This document shows positions 33,542 through 42,090 of a DNA stretch of 64,000 bases, piece by piece. This DNA is from JBDGPU01 sp042219525. Lineage in GTDB: Archaea; Halobacteriota; Halobacteria; Halobacteriales; Haloferacaceae. The translations under genes were made by a program, and so were the position numbers. Location: NCBI GenBank assembly GCA_042219525.1, contig JBDGPU010000069.1:1-64000 (forward strand), written 5' to 3'. Numbering within the stretch: position 1 is the stretch's first letter; each line of letters begins with the position of its first letter. Under the pieces are notes generated by a model. It did not search any database, was not told the origin of the DNA, and saw only the letters and a program-made list of their open reading frames with translations.

Positions 33542-34408
33542 ATGGCAAACAACTCATACGCAAACGACGTACTGGTCTCGGCCGACTGGGCCGAAGACCG
33601 ACTGGACGAGTTCCGGAGCGACGACGCGGACCTCCGCCTCGTCGAGGTCGACGTCGACACTGAGGCGTACGACGAGGCCCACGCGCCCGGCGCCATCGGC
33701 TTCAACTGGGAGAGCCAGCTCCAGGACCAGGTCCAGCGCGACATCCTCGAGAAGGAGGACTTCGAGGACCTGCTTGGTGCCCACGGCATCACTGAGGACA
33801 CGACGGTCGTCCTCTACGGCGACAACAGCAACTGGTTCGCCGCTTACGCCTACTGGCAGTTCAAGTACTATGGCCACGACGACGTGAAGCTGCTCGACGG
33901 CGGGCGCGAGTTCTGGATCGAGAACGACTACCCGACGACCGACGAGGTCCCGGACTTCCCGGAGGTCGAGTACGACGCCGCCGGTCCCCACGAGACCATC
34001 CGCGCGTACCGGGAGGACGTCGAGAAGGCCATCGAACACGACGTCCCGCTCGTCGACGTTCGCTCGCCCGAGGAGTACCGCGGCGAGGTCCTCGCCCCGC
34101 CAGGCCTCAACGAGACCGCCCAGCGCGGCGGCCACGTCCCCGGCGCGAAGAACATCTCCTGGGCGGCCGTGACCAACGACGACGGGACGTTCAAGTCCTT
34201 CGACGAGCTGCAGGAGCTCTACGCAGAGGAGGACATCACCGGCGACGAGACGACCGTCGCCTACTGCCGCATCGGCGAGCGCTCCTCCGTCGCCTGGTTC
34301 GCGCTCCACGAGCTGCTCGGCTACGACGACACCGTCAACTACGACGGCTCCTGGACCGAGTGGGGCAACCTCGTCGACGCGCCCATCGCGACGGGCGACG
34401 AAGCATAA
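33542..34408 (+). CDS. Two-domain rhodanese sulfurtransferase
   Basis: A 288-residue sulfurtransferase. The N-terminal rhodanese domain is inactive (LYGDNSNWFAAYAYWQF in place of the Cys loop). The C-terminal domain has Cys242 in AYCRIGERSSVAWF, the catalytic loop of TssB-type enzymes. VDVRSPEEYRGEVL and GGHVPGAKNISW mark the second domain. A TATA-like actataacc about 28 bases before the ATG fits a leaderless start. The 273-base spacer shared with the divergent rhodanese gene also holds ACACG-6-CGTGT (33382-33397), a weak palindrome. Confidence 0.93.
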   Translation: MANNSYANDVLVSADWAEDRLDEFRSDDADLRLVEVDVDTEAYDEAHAPGAIGFNWESQLQDQVQRDILEKEDFEDLLGAHGITEDTTVVLYGDNSNWFAAYAYWQFKYYGHDDVKLLDGGREFWIENDYPTTDEVPDFPEVEYDAAGPHETIRAYREDVEKAIEHDVPLVDVRSPEEYRGEVLAPPGLNETAQRGGHVPGAKNISWAAVTNDDGTFKSFDELQELYAEEDITGDETTVAYCRIGERSSVAWFALHELLGYDDTVNYDGSWTEWGNLVDAPIATGDEA

Positions 34409-34447
34409 CCCCGAAGCGTTAGGGTCACCATCCACTTTTTCACTCAT

Positions 34448-35101
34448 ATGACCCCTGACGACCTGCTCGACGCAGTGCGCGAGGCGAAGGCGACCGAGCT
34501 CTCCCGGCTCGGCTCATCGAAAGCCCTCTATGCGGCCACCGAGGGCGAGATCGAGGCCGACCGCGTGCTCCGGGCCGCCGCGACCGCCGAGCGCGCCGCC
34601 GCGAAGACGTTCGACGCCTGGGCCGACGACGAGGCGAACGAGGACGCCGCCGCGGCGTTCCGCGCCACCGCCGAAGAGGAGCACGACCACTTCGACCGCG
34701 TGCGTGAGGAACTCGGCGAGGACGAGTTGCCAGCGGAGTCGGGGAATGGCGAGGAAGCGGAACTCCCAGCGCTAGCCGCCCATCTGCGAAGCATCGACAA
34801 CACCGTCGCTCGCGCCGGCGCGCTCCTCGGACGGGTCCTCGTCGCCGACGAGTCGAAGTCGCAGTACATCGGCTACTTCGTCGGCGACGCCGACCCGCAA
34901 ACAGCGTCAGTCTTCCGCGACCTCCGCGGCGACCTCGACGGGCAGCAGGAGCGCGCGCTCGACCTCCTGGAGACCGTCTGCGACGAGGAAAGCGACTGGG
35001 AGACGGCCGAATCGGCCGCGCTCGACGCCATCGACGCCGCCTACGAGGCGCAGGTCGAGGCGCTGGAGTCGCTCGGCGTGAATCCGAAGCCGGTCTGTTG
35101 A
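34448..35101 (+). CDS. Rubrerythrin/ferritin-like family protein
   Basis: A 217-residue four-helix ferritin-like protein with metal-ligand-like Glu and His positions in ATEGEIEADRV and ATAEEEHDHFDRV, the second bearing the ExxH of the di-iron site. The C-terminal part is helical and ends in a cysteine (KPVC), with no rubredoxin domain. It may scavenge peroxide or store iron; the sequence cannot decide. It follows the rhodanese gene by 39 bases on the same strand. Confidence 0.8.
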   Translation: MTPDDLLDAVREAKATELSRLGSSKALYAATEGEIEADRVLRAAATAERAAAKTFDAWADDEANEDAAAAFRATAEEEHDHFDRVREELGEDELPAESGNGEEAELPALAAHLRSIDNTVARAGALLGRVLVADESKSQYIGYFVGDADPQTASVFRDLRGDLDGQQERALDLLETVCDEESDWETAESAALDAIDAAYEAQVEALESLGVNPKPVC

Positions 35102-35253
35102 GGTCGGCCCGATTCCACCGACCTGGAACTGATGGTATTTCAGCATTCGTGGTAGGTGGTTTCCAGGCAACGTGCCCGAATCTGCAGGGGACTCACTCCG
35201 CGTCCGCCCCACATCGCCATGTCGTTTAACGGCCTTCCCGAACTATGCCCACT

Positions 35254-35409
35254 ATGTCGTCCCAGTCAACGCTCGGATGGTCACTTCTGTCGTCGGGTAT
35301 CGTGACGATCGTCCTCGCTCTACTGCCCGGAGATGACTTTTGGTGGGGGATCGCCCTCTGTATTCTCGGGCTCACGGTCTTCTACCGGCGACGCGACAGC
35401 GGCTTCTAG
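35254..35409 (+). CDS. Small two-helix membrane protein (51 aa)
   Basis: Starting MSSQSTLGWSLLSSGI, the protein has two hydrophobic helices (WSLLSSGIVTIVLALL and FWWGIALCILGLTVFY) joined by PGDD, and a basic C terminus RRRDSGF. An ATG 9 bases upstream (35245) is possible, but a TATA-like gtttaac at 35223-35229 lies 27 bases before 35254, favouring this leaderless start. Function unknown. Codon use and the membrane topology support a real gene. Confidence 0.65.
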   Translation: MSSQSTLGWSLLSSGIVTIVLALLPGDDFWWGIALCILGLTVFYRRRDSGF

Positions 35410-35546
35410 GCGCTGTTAGCAGCAAATAGAAGGTGGATTCCCCGCTAGGTCGGATACTCACAGCCCTCTGGGGGGGTTCCAGAGGGGAGTCGGGACCTCG
35501 ACGACCGTGAGGGAACGTTTTCGTGGCAGGGTCACGACGTGCTGCT

Positions 35547-35831
35547 ATGGCCGCTGACCTCGAGGAGAAGACGAACCGATACGAGCGCATGCTCGCGGAC
35601 GCGCTCGCGGAAGCCGAGCCGCGCCCGCCGGACGGCACCCCGCTGGGCGAATCGGCCGCCGACTGCGCCGAGATGGCGGAAGCCTACCTCGAAGACGGGC
35701 GTCACTTCCGCGACGAGGGTGACCTCGTGAACGCGCTCGCGTCCTTCTCGTACGGCTACGGCTGGCTCGACGCCGGCGTCCGGATGGGGCTGTTCGCCAT
35801 TCCGGAGGACACCGAACTGTTCACGACCTGA
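35547..35831 (+). CDS. DUF357 family protein
   Basis: A 94-residue protein of archaeal family DUF357: EEKTNRYERMLADALAEAEP, CAEMAEAYLEDGRHFRDEGD, LVNALASFSYGYGWLDAGVRM. These helices form a TPR-like bundle. The family is conserved in archaea and of unknown function. I start at MAADLEEK; eight more residues are possible upstream. It is followed by the convergent DUF2062 remnant. Confidence 0.88.
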   Translation: MAADLEEKTNRYERMLADALAEAEPRPPDGTPLGESAADCAEMAEAYLEDGRHFRDEGDLVNALASFSYGYGWLDAGVRMGLFAIPEDTELFTT

Positions 35832-35859
35832 CCCGTAATTCGGCGAATTTGCGACGGGG

Positions 35860-36328
35860 TCAGTCCAGCACGCTCACGTCGCTTTCGCGGTAGGGCTCGA
35901 TCGTCCGGAGCGCGACGACGTAGCTCGAGACCGTGGCGACGATGGCGAGGATCGTCCTGCCCAGAACGAGTTGGTAGACCACCGCCAGTGCGGCAGTCAG
36001 CGACACCTCCGAGACGCTCATTCCCTCGACCGGACCGACCAGAAAGACGCCCAGCGCGTAGCTCGCGTCGGAAACCCCCACTTCACGGCCGGATTGAAGA
36101 CGATAACCGAGGCAAACAGCGCCAGCGTGCTCGGTCGTTCGAAAACGAACGCGAGCGCGAGGAAGGCAAGGAAGCCGACGCCGAGTGTCGGCAGCATAGT
36201 GATGAAAACGCCGAGCGCAAAGCTGTCCGCCACCTCCTGTGAGGAACGCTCTTCGGCGAATACCCGGTGGAGGACCCTTTCGTGCGGACGACGTCCCGGC
36301 GGATCCTCGACCGTAGTTCGGATAGCAA
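35860..36328 (-). pseudogene. DUF2062 membrane protein, broken by two frameshifts
   Basis: Three reading-frame pieces join into one DUF2062 protein: LSELRSRIRRDVVRTK (from about 36328), RVLHRVFAEERSSQEV...FALGVFITMLPTLG...FNPAVKWG (to about 36076), and VSDASYALGVFLVGPVEGM...YRESDVSVLD (to 35860). The first break lies near the T run at 36278-36280 and the second at the C run 36075-36079; adding one base to each restores the frame. The N-terminal frame also lacks an ATG (TTG at 36328). DUF2062 proteins are small membrane proteins, sometimes fused to glycosyltransferases. Either a decayed gene or homopolymer sequencing errors. Confidence 0.8.
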
Positions 36329-36511
36329 CCGACACTCGATTCACCTCGGACAAGCGTGAGACTATCGTTCCCGTGCGCGGGGCCGGTTCAGCGCGCCCGA
36401 ATTAGCTGTCGACGACCGAGACGAGGGGGACCGCCCGGAAACGTTGAGAACCGGGTTACAGGCAGTCGGAACGCTTTTTCGGTAGCCAGCGCGTTGTAAC
36501 CTGTATCCACA

Positions 36512-36964
36512 ATGGATTGGGACCAACTGGTCGAGCGCGTCGACGCCTGGCTGACGCTCCAGCAACCGGTGACCTACTGGTCGTTCTGGAGTCGGTTGCT
36601 CAAGGTGTCCCCCGTCGTGCTCCTCGCGGTGCTGGCGTCTGTCGCCATCGCGGGTAGCGCGCTCACGGTGGTCCCGTTCGCGCCGGTTCCGTACGTGTTC
36701 GTCGCGGCGACGTTCGGCTTCGCCGTCCGTCGACTCCAGGGCGGTTACGCGCTCGTTTCGGTCGGGGTCGCCGGGATGTACACCGCCATTCTGGTCTCGC
36801 TGGGCACGTTCTGGAAGATGCTCGCCTCACCGTCGCTGATTCTGGCCGCAATCGGGATCCTGACATTCGTCGCGATCATCGCCGGGTTCGCGTCGCCGTC
36901 GCTGCATAGCGGCTTCGAGCAAACCGAGCTCGCTACCGAGCGCCGGGAACGAGACGACTTCTGA
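36512..36964 (+). CDS. Hypothetical membrane protein (150 aa)
   Basis: A 150-residue protein with about four hydrophobic helices (SPVVLLAVLASVAIAGSAL, VVPFAPVPYVFVAATFGFAV, ALVSVGVAGMYTAILVSLG, LILAAIGILTFVAIIAGFA). An N-terminal cytoplasmic helix (MDWDQLVERVDAWLTL) and a charged C terminus (TERRERDDF) frame them. I recognise no family. It is preceded by a T-rich tract and seems monocistronic. Confidence 0.72.
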   Translation: MDWDQLVERVDAWLTLQQPVTYWSFWSRLLKVSPVVLLAVLASVAIAGSALTVVPFAPVPYVFVAATFGFAVRRLQGGYALVSVGVAGMYTAILVSLGTFWKMLASPSLILAAIGILTFVAIIAGFASPSLHSGFEQTELATERRERDDF

Positions 36965-36998
36965 GCGCCCCAACCCGTTGCCTCGACGATCCTGAAGC

Positions 36999-38027
36999 CT
37001 ACGACTCCGACGAGAACTGATCCTCGTTCACATCCGCTCGCCGGAGCCGATCCGTTTCCCGCGTCTCGAAGAGGTCCGATTCGTCGACGTCAGCGTCCTC
37101 TATCGCGTCGTCGACGAGGTCGGGGTCGAACGATTGCACGTCCGCCGGGTCGATCCCGGCGCCGAGCAGTCGACTCTGGACGACGGCCTCGTCGCGGAGC
37201 GACCGGCGCGTTCCTGTCGACCGCTCGACTGCGCCGAGGTGGCCCTCGATCTCGCCGTCCTCGTCGACGCGATCGACGATAGCGCTCTTGAGATCCCGCC
37301 GGAGACTGCTCGCTTCGCTCGAAAGCACCGAGAACGCGACGTGGAGGTCGACGAGCCTGGCGGTCGGGAGGTCGTCGAGCGCGTCGACGTCCCCGGCCGC
37401 GTCGAAGGCGACCTCGGCCGCCTGCTCCACGTCGCTCACGTCGAACGGGTGGTCCGGGTCGACCGGACCATCGCCATCGCCCGATTCGGCGGCTTCCCTG
37501 GGCGCCGGCGGGAACGCCTCGGCGTTCGGGTAGTCGATTTTGCGCATGTCGTGAGGCGGGTCGCGCTTCCCGCTGACGTGCGCGGCGACCGACTTCGGCG
37601 GTCCCGTGTAGCTACAGCCGTCGACTGGACACCGAACGGGGAGCGGCTCCGGGTCGCCGGCGATGGCTCGACTCCCCCTGTTCGAGCGCGACTCGGAGTC
37701 CGTCACTTTCGACCCTGGTTCAGCGGTGTTGTCGCTCACGTCGTCGGCTTCGTCGCTCGCGTCGTCGCTCAGGTCGCTGGCGGCGGTGTTGTCGGCGGCG
37801 GTGTCGTCGTCGGCGGCTTCGACGGCGTCCTGCTCGGAGGCGGTTTCGGTCGGCATCGTCGGCCCGTTGGAGCGCGCGGCCGAGAGGAACGCGCCGGGGC
37901 CGTCGAACGGCAGCTCGTCCCAGTCGTGCTCGGCGTCCGACGTCCCGTTGACGTGGGCGGCGACGAGGGAGGGGATGTCGCTGAAGCCGCAGTCCGCTAC
38001 CGGGCAGTCGGCCGATCCGTTTGACAT
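36999..38027 (-). CDS. Protein with two C2H2-type zinc-finger-like motifs
   Basis: A 342-residue acidic protein. Two motifs with the same spacing, C-x4-C-x11-H-x8-H, occur near residue 8 (CPVADCGFSDIPSLVAAH then NGTSDAEH) and near 130 (CPVDGCSYTGPPKSVAAHV then SGKRDPPH). An Asp/Ser-rich linker separates them. The C-terminal half (about 200-342) is helical and acidic, with VDLHVAFSVLSSEASSLRRD and VQSRLLGAGIDPADVQSFD. Both fingers are followed by a short acidic patch rather than basic residues. Protein-protein or nucleic-acid binding are both possible. I know no characterised homologue. Confidence 0.7.
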   Translation of the reverse strand: MSNGSADCPVADCGFSDIPSLVAAHVNGTSDAEHDWDELPFDGPGAFLSAARSNGPTMPTETASEQDAVEAADDDTAADNTAASDLSDDASDEADDVSDNTAEPGSKVTDSESRSNRGSRAIAGDPEPLPVRCPVDGCSYTGPPKSVAAHVSGKRDPPHDMRKIDYPNAEAFPPAPREAAESGDGDGPVDPDHPFDVSDVEQAAEVAFDAAGDVDALDDLPTARLVDLHVAFSVLSSEASSLRRDLKSAIVDRVDEDGEIEGHLGAVERSTGTRRSLRDEAVVQSRLLGAGIDPADVQSFDPDLVDDAIEDADVDESDLFETRETDRLRRADVNEDQFSSES

Positions 38028-38131
38028 ACCCGTTGGTTGGGCGGCATCCGGTTTGACCCTTCGGACGCCGGGCCCGTCGAAGCTTCCACCTGAAGAGAAA
38101 CGTATAGGCCGCTGGCCCAGAAGCGACGGGT

Positions 38132-39286
38132 ATGGAACGCGTAGCAATACTCGGAACGTCGATGACCCAGTTCGGGGACCGGGACGCGTGGGTCCGCGAG
38201 CTGCTCGCGGAGGCGGGCGAAGCCTGTCTCGACGACGCGGACGTCGAACCGGACGCCGTCGACCACCTCTACGTCTCGAACATGGCCAGCGGCGAGTTCG
38301 AGGGCCAGACGGGCGTCCCGAACGCGCTCGCGCACGACCTCGACGCGATGCCGGCGTACACCCAGCGGATCGACCAGACCTCCTCCTCCGGTGGCGCGGG
38401 CATCTACGCCGCCTGGCAGTCGGTCGCCTCCGGCGCCTCGGACATGACGCTGCTCGTCGGCGGCGAGAAGATGACCCACCGGAGCACGTCGGAAGCGACG
38501 GACGTCATCGCCTCGCTGACGCATCCCGTCGAGTACAAACACGGCGTCACGCTGCCCTCCTTCGCGGGCCTGACCGCGCGACTCTACCTCGACGAGTACG
38601 ACGCGCCGCGCGAGAGCCTCGGGAAGGTGGCGGTGAAGAACCACAGGAACGGCCTCGACAACCCACACGCGCAGTTCCGGAAGGAGGTCGACCTCGACAC
38701 CGTCCTCGACTCACCCATCGTTGCGGACCCGCTCCGTCTCTATGACTTCTGTCCGATCACGGACGGCTCCGCGGCGCTCATGCTCTGTCCCGAGTCCGTC
38801 GCGAAAGAGCACACGGACGAGTACGTCGTCGTCTCCGGCATCGGCGGCGCGACGGACACCCACGTCGTCCACGAACGCGAGGACCCGACGACGATGGGCG
38901 GCGTCGTCGACTCCAGTGACGAGGCCTACGAGATGGCCGGCCTCGGCCCGGACGACGTCGACGTGGCCGAACTCCACGACATGTTCACCATTCTCGAATT
39001 CCTCCAGAGCGAGGACCTCGGGTTCTTCGAGAAAGGCGAGGGCTGGAAAGCCGTCGAGGAGGGCGTCACCGACCGCGACGGCGAACTGCCGATCAACACC
39101 TCCGGCGGCCTGAAGTCGAAGGGCCACCCGCTCGGCGCCTCCGGCGTCGCGCAGGCGTACGAGATTTATCAACAGCTGCTCGGCGAGGCGGGTGACCGCC
39201 AGGTCGACGCCGAGGTCGGACTCGCCTGCAACGTCGGCGGGTTCGGGAACTGTGTCACGACCACCATCATGGAGGCGGAACAATGA
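38132..39286 (+). CDS. Thiolase, alpha subunit of haloarchaeal-type beta-ketothiolase
   Basis: A 384-residue thiolase-fold protein. Where the catalytic Cys normally lies (CASGG), this protein has SSSGG, so Ser84 sits at the Cys position. The His motif GHPLGASGVAQAYEIYQQL and LACNVGGFGNC near the end are present. A Ser-His-His type active site has been reported for haloarchaeal beta-ketothiolases, which need a second small OB-fold subunit; that subunit is the next gene (4-base overlap). It would condense or cleave acetoacetyl-CoA-type substrates for the mevalonate pathway or polyester synthesis. Confidence 0.9.
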   Translation: MERVAILGTSMTQFGDRDAWVRELLAEAGEACLDDADVEPDAVDHLYVSNMASGEFEGQTGVPNALAHDLDAMPAYTQRIDQTSSSGGAGIYAAWQSVASGASDMTLLVGGEKMTHRSTSEATDVIASLTHPVEYKHGVTLPSFAGLTARLYLDEYDAPRESLGKVAVKNHRNGLDNPHAQFRKEVDLDTVLDSPIVADPLRLYDFCPITDGSAALMLCPESVAKEHTDEYVVVSGIGGATDTHVVHEREDPTTMGGVVDSSDEAYEMAGLGPDDVDVAELHDMFTILEFLQSEDLGFFEKGEGWKAVEEGVTDRDGELPINTSGGLKSKGHPLGASGVAQAYEIYQQLLGEAGDRQVDAEVGLACNVGGFGNCVTTTIMEAEQ

Positions 39287-39681
39287 GCGACTCTCAGGAG
39301 ACCCCAGTGTTCGAGGCAGCGGAGTACGAGAACGGAGCGGTCACCTACCCGCCGCACCGACTCGGCCCGGACGGCGCCGCCCGCGTCGGCACCGTCGACC
39401 TCGCCGACTACGAGGCGGAGGTCGTCACGTGGACGGAGTCGACGGCGACGCCGCCCGGCGTTCGTGAGCCGAACACGCTTGCCATCGTCGACTTCGACCT
39501 CGGGGAGGACTACGACGGCCCGCCAGTGCGCGCGCTCGGGCAGATCGTCGCGGAGACGGACGTCGAGATCGGCGACGCCGTCGAACCGGTGTACGCCGAG
39601 GAGCTTCGCGACCCCGAAGCCGGCATCCGCGAGCCCGACAGCCAGGACTGGGACGGGTTCCGGTTCCGCCCGGTCGAGTAG
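39283..39681 (+). CDS. DUF35-type OB-fold beta subunit of thiolase
   Basis: A 132-residue protein with an OB-fold typical of the DUF35 partners of thiolases: RVGTVDLADYEAEVVTWTES, PNTLAIVDFDLGEDYDG, PVRALGQIVAETDVEIGDAV, and VEPVYAEELRDPEAG. The usual zinc-ribbon cysteines of DUF35 proteins are absent. It is coupled to the thiolase gene by a 4-base overlap (ATGA) and is expected to form a complex with it. Confidence 0.88.
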   Translation: MSDSQETPVFEAAEYENGAVTYPPHRLGPDGAARVGTVDLADYEAEVVTWTESTATPPGVREPNTLAIVDFDLGEDYDGPPVRALGQIVAETDVEIGDAVEPVYAEELRDPEAGIREPDSQDWDGFRFRPVE

Positions 39682-39716
39682 GCAGACATCCAGCGCGACG
39701 ATCACTCTACCTTTTG

Positions 39717-40736
39717 CTACGACTCGGGGGAAGCGTCGTCGGCCTCACCGTCGTCGACATTCTCGCCGTCGTTGACGTTCTCGCCGCCGTCGGCGTTCGC
39801 GTCGCTGTCGCTCTCGGCGGCCTCCTCGCCTTCCTCCGTTGCAGCCTCGTCGCCCAGTTCACGCTTGATCGACTCGAGTTCGGAGTCGACGTCGACCGAC
39901 ACGCGCTCGGGTTCGGTGCCGTCCTCGGGTTCGGTGCCGTCCTCGGGTTCGGCGCCGTCCTCGGGTTCGGTGCCGTCCTCAGGTTCGGCGCCGTCCTCGG
40001 GTTCGGTTTCCCTCGTTATGTCGGCCGGTTCGCCGGCTACCGGACCGTCGCCGTCGACCGTCTCGCTCGACTCCCGGCGCGACTCTCCCTCGGAAGTGGG
40101 ATCGTGGACGTCGATGTGGACCGCCCCGTCGTGCCGGGATTCGGGGCCCGCGTCCCTTGCGCCCGCATCCGCCGACTCCGACTCGGTTGGCTCCGTCGCC
40201 GGCGGCGGCCCCCGTTCTTCCGGCCGAGTCGACTCCTCCAGCTCCGACTCGATTTCCGCGGTAAGCTCCCGAGACTCCTCCAGAATCGACCGCGGCGCGC
40301 TCTCCTCCGGGAGGTTGGCCTCCGACAGCGCGTCGCGGAGGTCCGACAGCGTCGACGCCAGTTGCGCTTCGGCGTTCTCGCGCACGCCGGCGAGCCGTTC
40401 GGAGCCAGTGCCGGTGCCCCCGCCCCGTTGACGGTCATCTTCCGTCGTTAGCTCGCGTCCCGGGTCGGCGAGGCGGAGCGTTCCCTGCAGCAGCTCCAGC
40501 GACTTGATCGTGGTCTCCAGCAGCGCGATGAGCGATGGGATCGTGTATTGCTCGGTAAACCGGAGAAGTTCGGTGAGACTCGGCGGCCGAAGCGGACCGC
40601 CGCGTTCAGTTCGTAACTCCCCGCGGAGCTCCTCCAGTGTCGTCTCGAGCTCCGAAAGGCGGGCTTCGAGGTCCTCGCGACTCGAATTCGGTCCCGAGTC
40701 CGAGGGACTATCGCGGTCGGTATCTCGATCGGTCAT
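39717..40736 (-). CDS. Acidic coiled-coil haloarchaeal protein (possibly DUF7547)
   Basis: A 339-residue protein. An N-terminal Asp/Ser-rich stretch is followed by a coiled coil (EDLEARLSELETTLEELRGE, about 20-42) and a conserved amphipathic region (SLTELLRFTEQYTIPSLIAL, TTIKSLELLQGTLRL, about 50-90). From about 130 on it is low-complexity, with EPEDGT/EPEDGA repeats (near residue 245-275) and an acidic end. I associate the N-terminal part with haloarchaeal DUF7547, but not firmly. There is no catalytic motif. A scaffold or cytoskeleton-like role is a guess. Confidence 0.72.
   Translation of the reverse strand: MTDRDTDRDSPSDSGPNSSREDLEARLSELETTLEELRGELRTERGGPLRPPSLTELLRFTEQYTIPSLIALLETTIKSLELLQGTLRLADPGRELTTEDDRQRGGGTGTGSERLAGVRENAEAQLASTLSDLRDALSEANLPEESAPRSILEESRELTAEIESELEESTRPEERGPPPATEPTESESADAGARDAGPESRHDGAVHIDVHDPTSEGESRRESSETVDGDGPVAGEPADITRETEPEDGAEPEDGTEPEDGAEPEDGTEPEDGTEPERVSVDVDSELESIKRELGDEAATEEGEEAAESDSDANADGGENVNDGENVDDGEADDASPES
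39910..39999. repeat. 18-bp in-frame tandem repeat x5
   Basis: Five 18-bp units (ggttcggtgccgtcctcg, with T/C variation) at 39910, 39928, 39946, 39964 and 39982, inside the acidic coiled-coil gene on the reverse strand, where they encode EPEDG(T/A) repeats. Unit length is a multiple of three, so copy-number changes keep the frame. Confidence 0.92.
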
Positions 40737-40758
40737 TGCCGTGGCTTCACACGCCAGC

Positions 40759-42006
40759 CTAAAAGCCCTCCCGCAGGTGCGTTCTGCGCGGCGGGAAAAG
40801 TTCTCCCAGGGTCGAGCGAGCTGCGTCGCTACTTCCCCGGGTGATTTGTAAGTCCCCTATCCGCTCGGCTTCGTCGACGTCGTGATAGCCGGCGTACAGC
40901 TGCGAGAGCGTGCCGATACCGACGTGGACCGTCGGGACAGCTTCCGCTGCTTCAGCGGATTCCCCGTTTAACCCCACCCGCTCGGCGGTAACCGAGCCGT
41001 TGCGAACCTGCACACTAAATCGGCCGTCGTTCCAGTCGGCCAGCGGGTCGGAGACGACGACGTCGACTCGGCCCTCGTCGTCGCCGGCGACGGATGGGGA
41101 AAGCTGTTCGAGCGCGTCCGCGACGTCGACGAGCCGGAACATCGGCCCTGTGCGTTGCTCGCATGTGACCGCTCGCGGGTCGTCGACGCGGTCCAGCAGC
41201 TCGACGTCCGGCGGGGCGCGGATCCGGACCTCTGACACCTGCGAGTCGTGGTTCCGGCAGAAGCGCAGGAGGTTCAGCCAGGCGGTCTCGTCCGCGAAGG
41301 CGACGTTGTTCACTTCGAGGACCCGGTCATCGCCGGATTCCTGGAACGTGTACCTGAGAAGGCCGCGGAGCTCATCGTCGCGCTTCCAGCCGTAGACGAA
41401 GGGGTCGTCGTTCCAGGTCTGGAGAATTAGCCGCTCCCACCAGTCCTGGGTCCAGTTCAGCGTGAAGTCGTACCGCTCGGCCATCGCGTCGAGGACCGGG
41501 GCCGTGGCCTCGAAGTCGTCCGCGTCGAGTTCGACGAACGTCCCCGGCGCGTCCCGGGTTGCGTCCGCGTCGGTGACGAAGCCGAGCTGCTCCGGCGGAG
41601 TCTTGACGTAGACGAACTGGCTCACCGTTCCCCAGCCGTACTTGCGATAGAACGAGTACTCGAAGGGCCAGAGGACCGAGAAGGCGGTCCCGTTCTCGCG
41701 GTACTCCGCGAGCGACTCCGCCAGCAACCGTTTCGTGTACCCCTGTCGGCGATGCTCGGGGGCGGACGCGACGACGCTCAGCCCGGCGACGTCCCGGTCG
41801 GTACCGCGAATCCGGAGCTGGAAGTCGCGGTGGGCACAGATGACCAGCGGCTCGTCGTCCGCGAACAGGCCACGTGGCTGCTCCAGCGACGGTCGCTCGT
41901 CGACGTCCTCGGGGTCGAACTGGCCGTCCTCCGGCGAGAACGCGTAGTTCGCCATCTCGTGAAACTCCGCCTTGCGGTCCTCGGGGAAGGGGCGATACTC
42001 GACCAT
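40759..42006 (-). CDS. Eis-type GNAT N-acetyltransferase
   Basis: A 415-residue protein of the Eis family. Residues 1-150 form the first GNAT domain with the acetyl-CoA site VVASAPEHRRQGYTKRLLAE, followed by WPFEYSFYRKYGWG. A second, degenerate GNAT-like domain spans about 165-300, and a C-terminal SCP2-like domain covers about 310-400 (VVSDPLADWNDGRFSVQVRN). Eis proteins acetylate amines, including aminoglycosides in mycobacteria; the natural substrate in haloarchaea is unknown. Confidence 0.9.
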   Translation of the reverse strand: MVEYRPFPEDRKAEFHEMANYAFSPEDGQFDPEDVDERPSLEQPRGLFADDEPLVICAHRDFQLRIRGTDRDVAGLSVVASAPEHRRQGYTKRLLAESLAEYRENGTAFSVLWPFEYSFYRKYGWGTVSQFVYVKTPPEQLGFVTDADATRDAPGTFVELDADDFEATAPVLDAMAERYDFTLNWTQDWWERLILQTWNDDPFVYGWKRDDELRGLLRYTFQESGDDRVLEVNNVAFADETAWLNLLRFCRNHDSQVSEVRIRAPPDVELLDRVDDPRAVTCEQRTGPMFRLVDVADALEQLSPSVAGDDEGRVDVVVSDPLADWNDGRFSVQVRNGSVTAERVGLNGESAEAAEAVPTVHVGIGTLSQLYAGYHDVDEAERIGDLQITRGSSDAARSTLGELFPPRRTHLREGF

Positions 42007-42090
42007 ACTCGAGAGCCACTGGGATGAAGCAAAAGGGTTGCCGTCGTATGCTAGCCGTTGTCAGCACACCGACGGCCGGTTAGTGCGATT

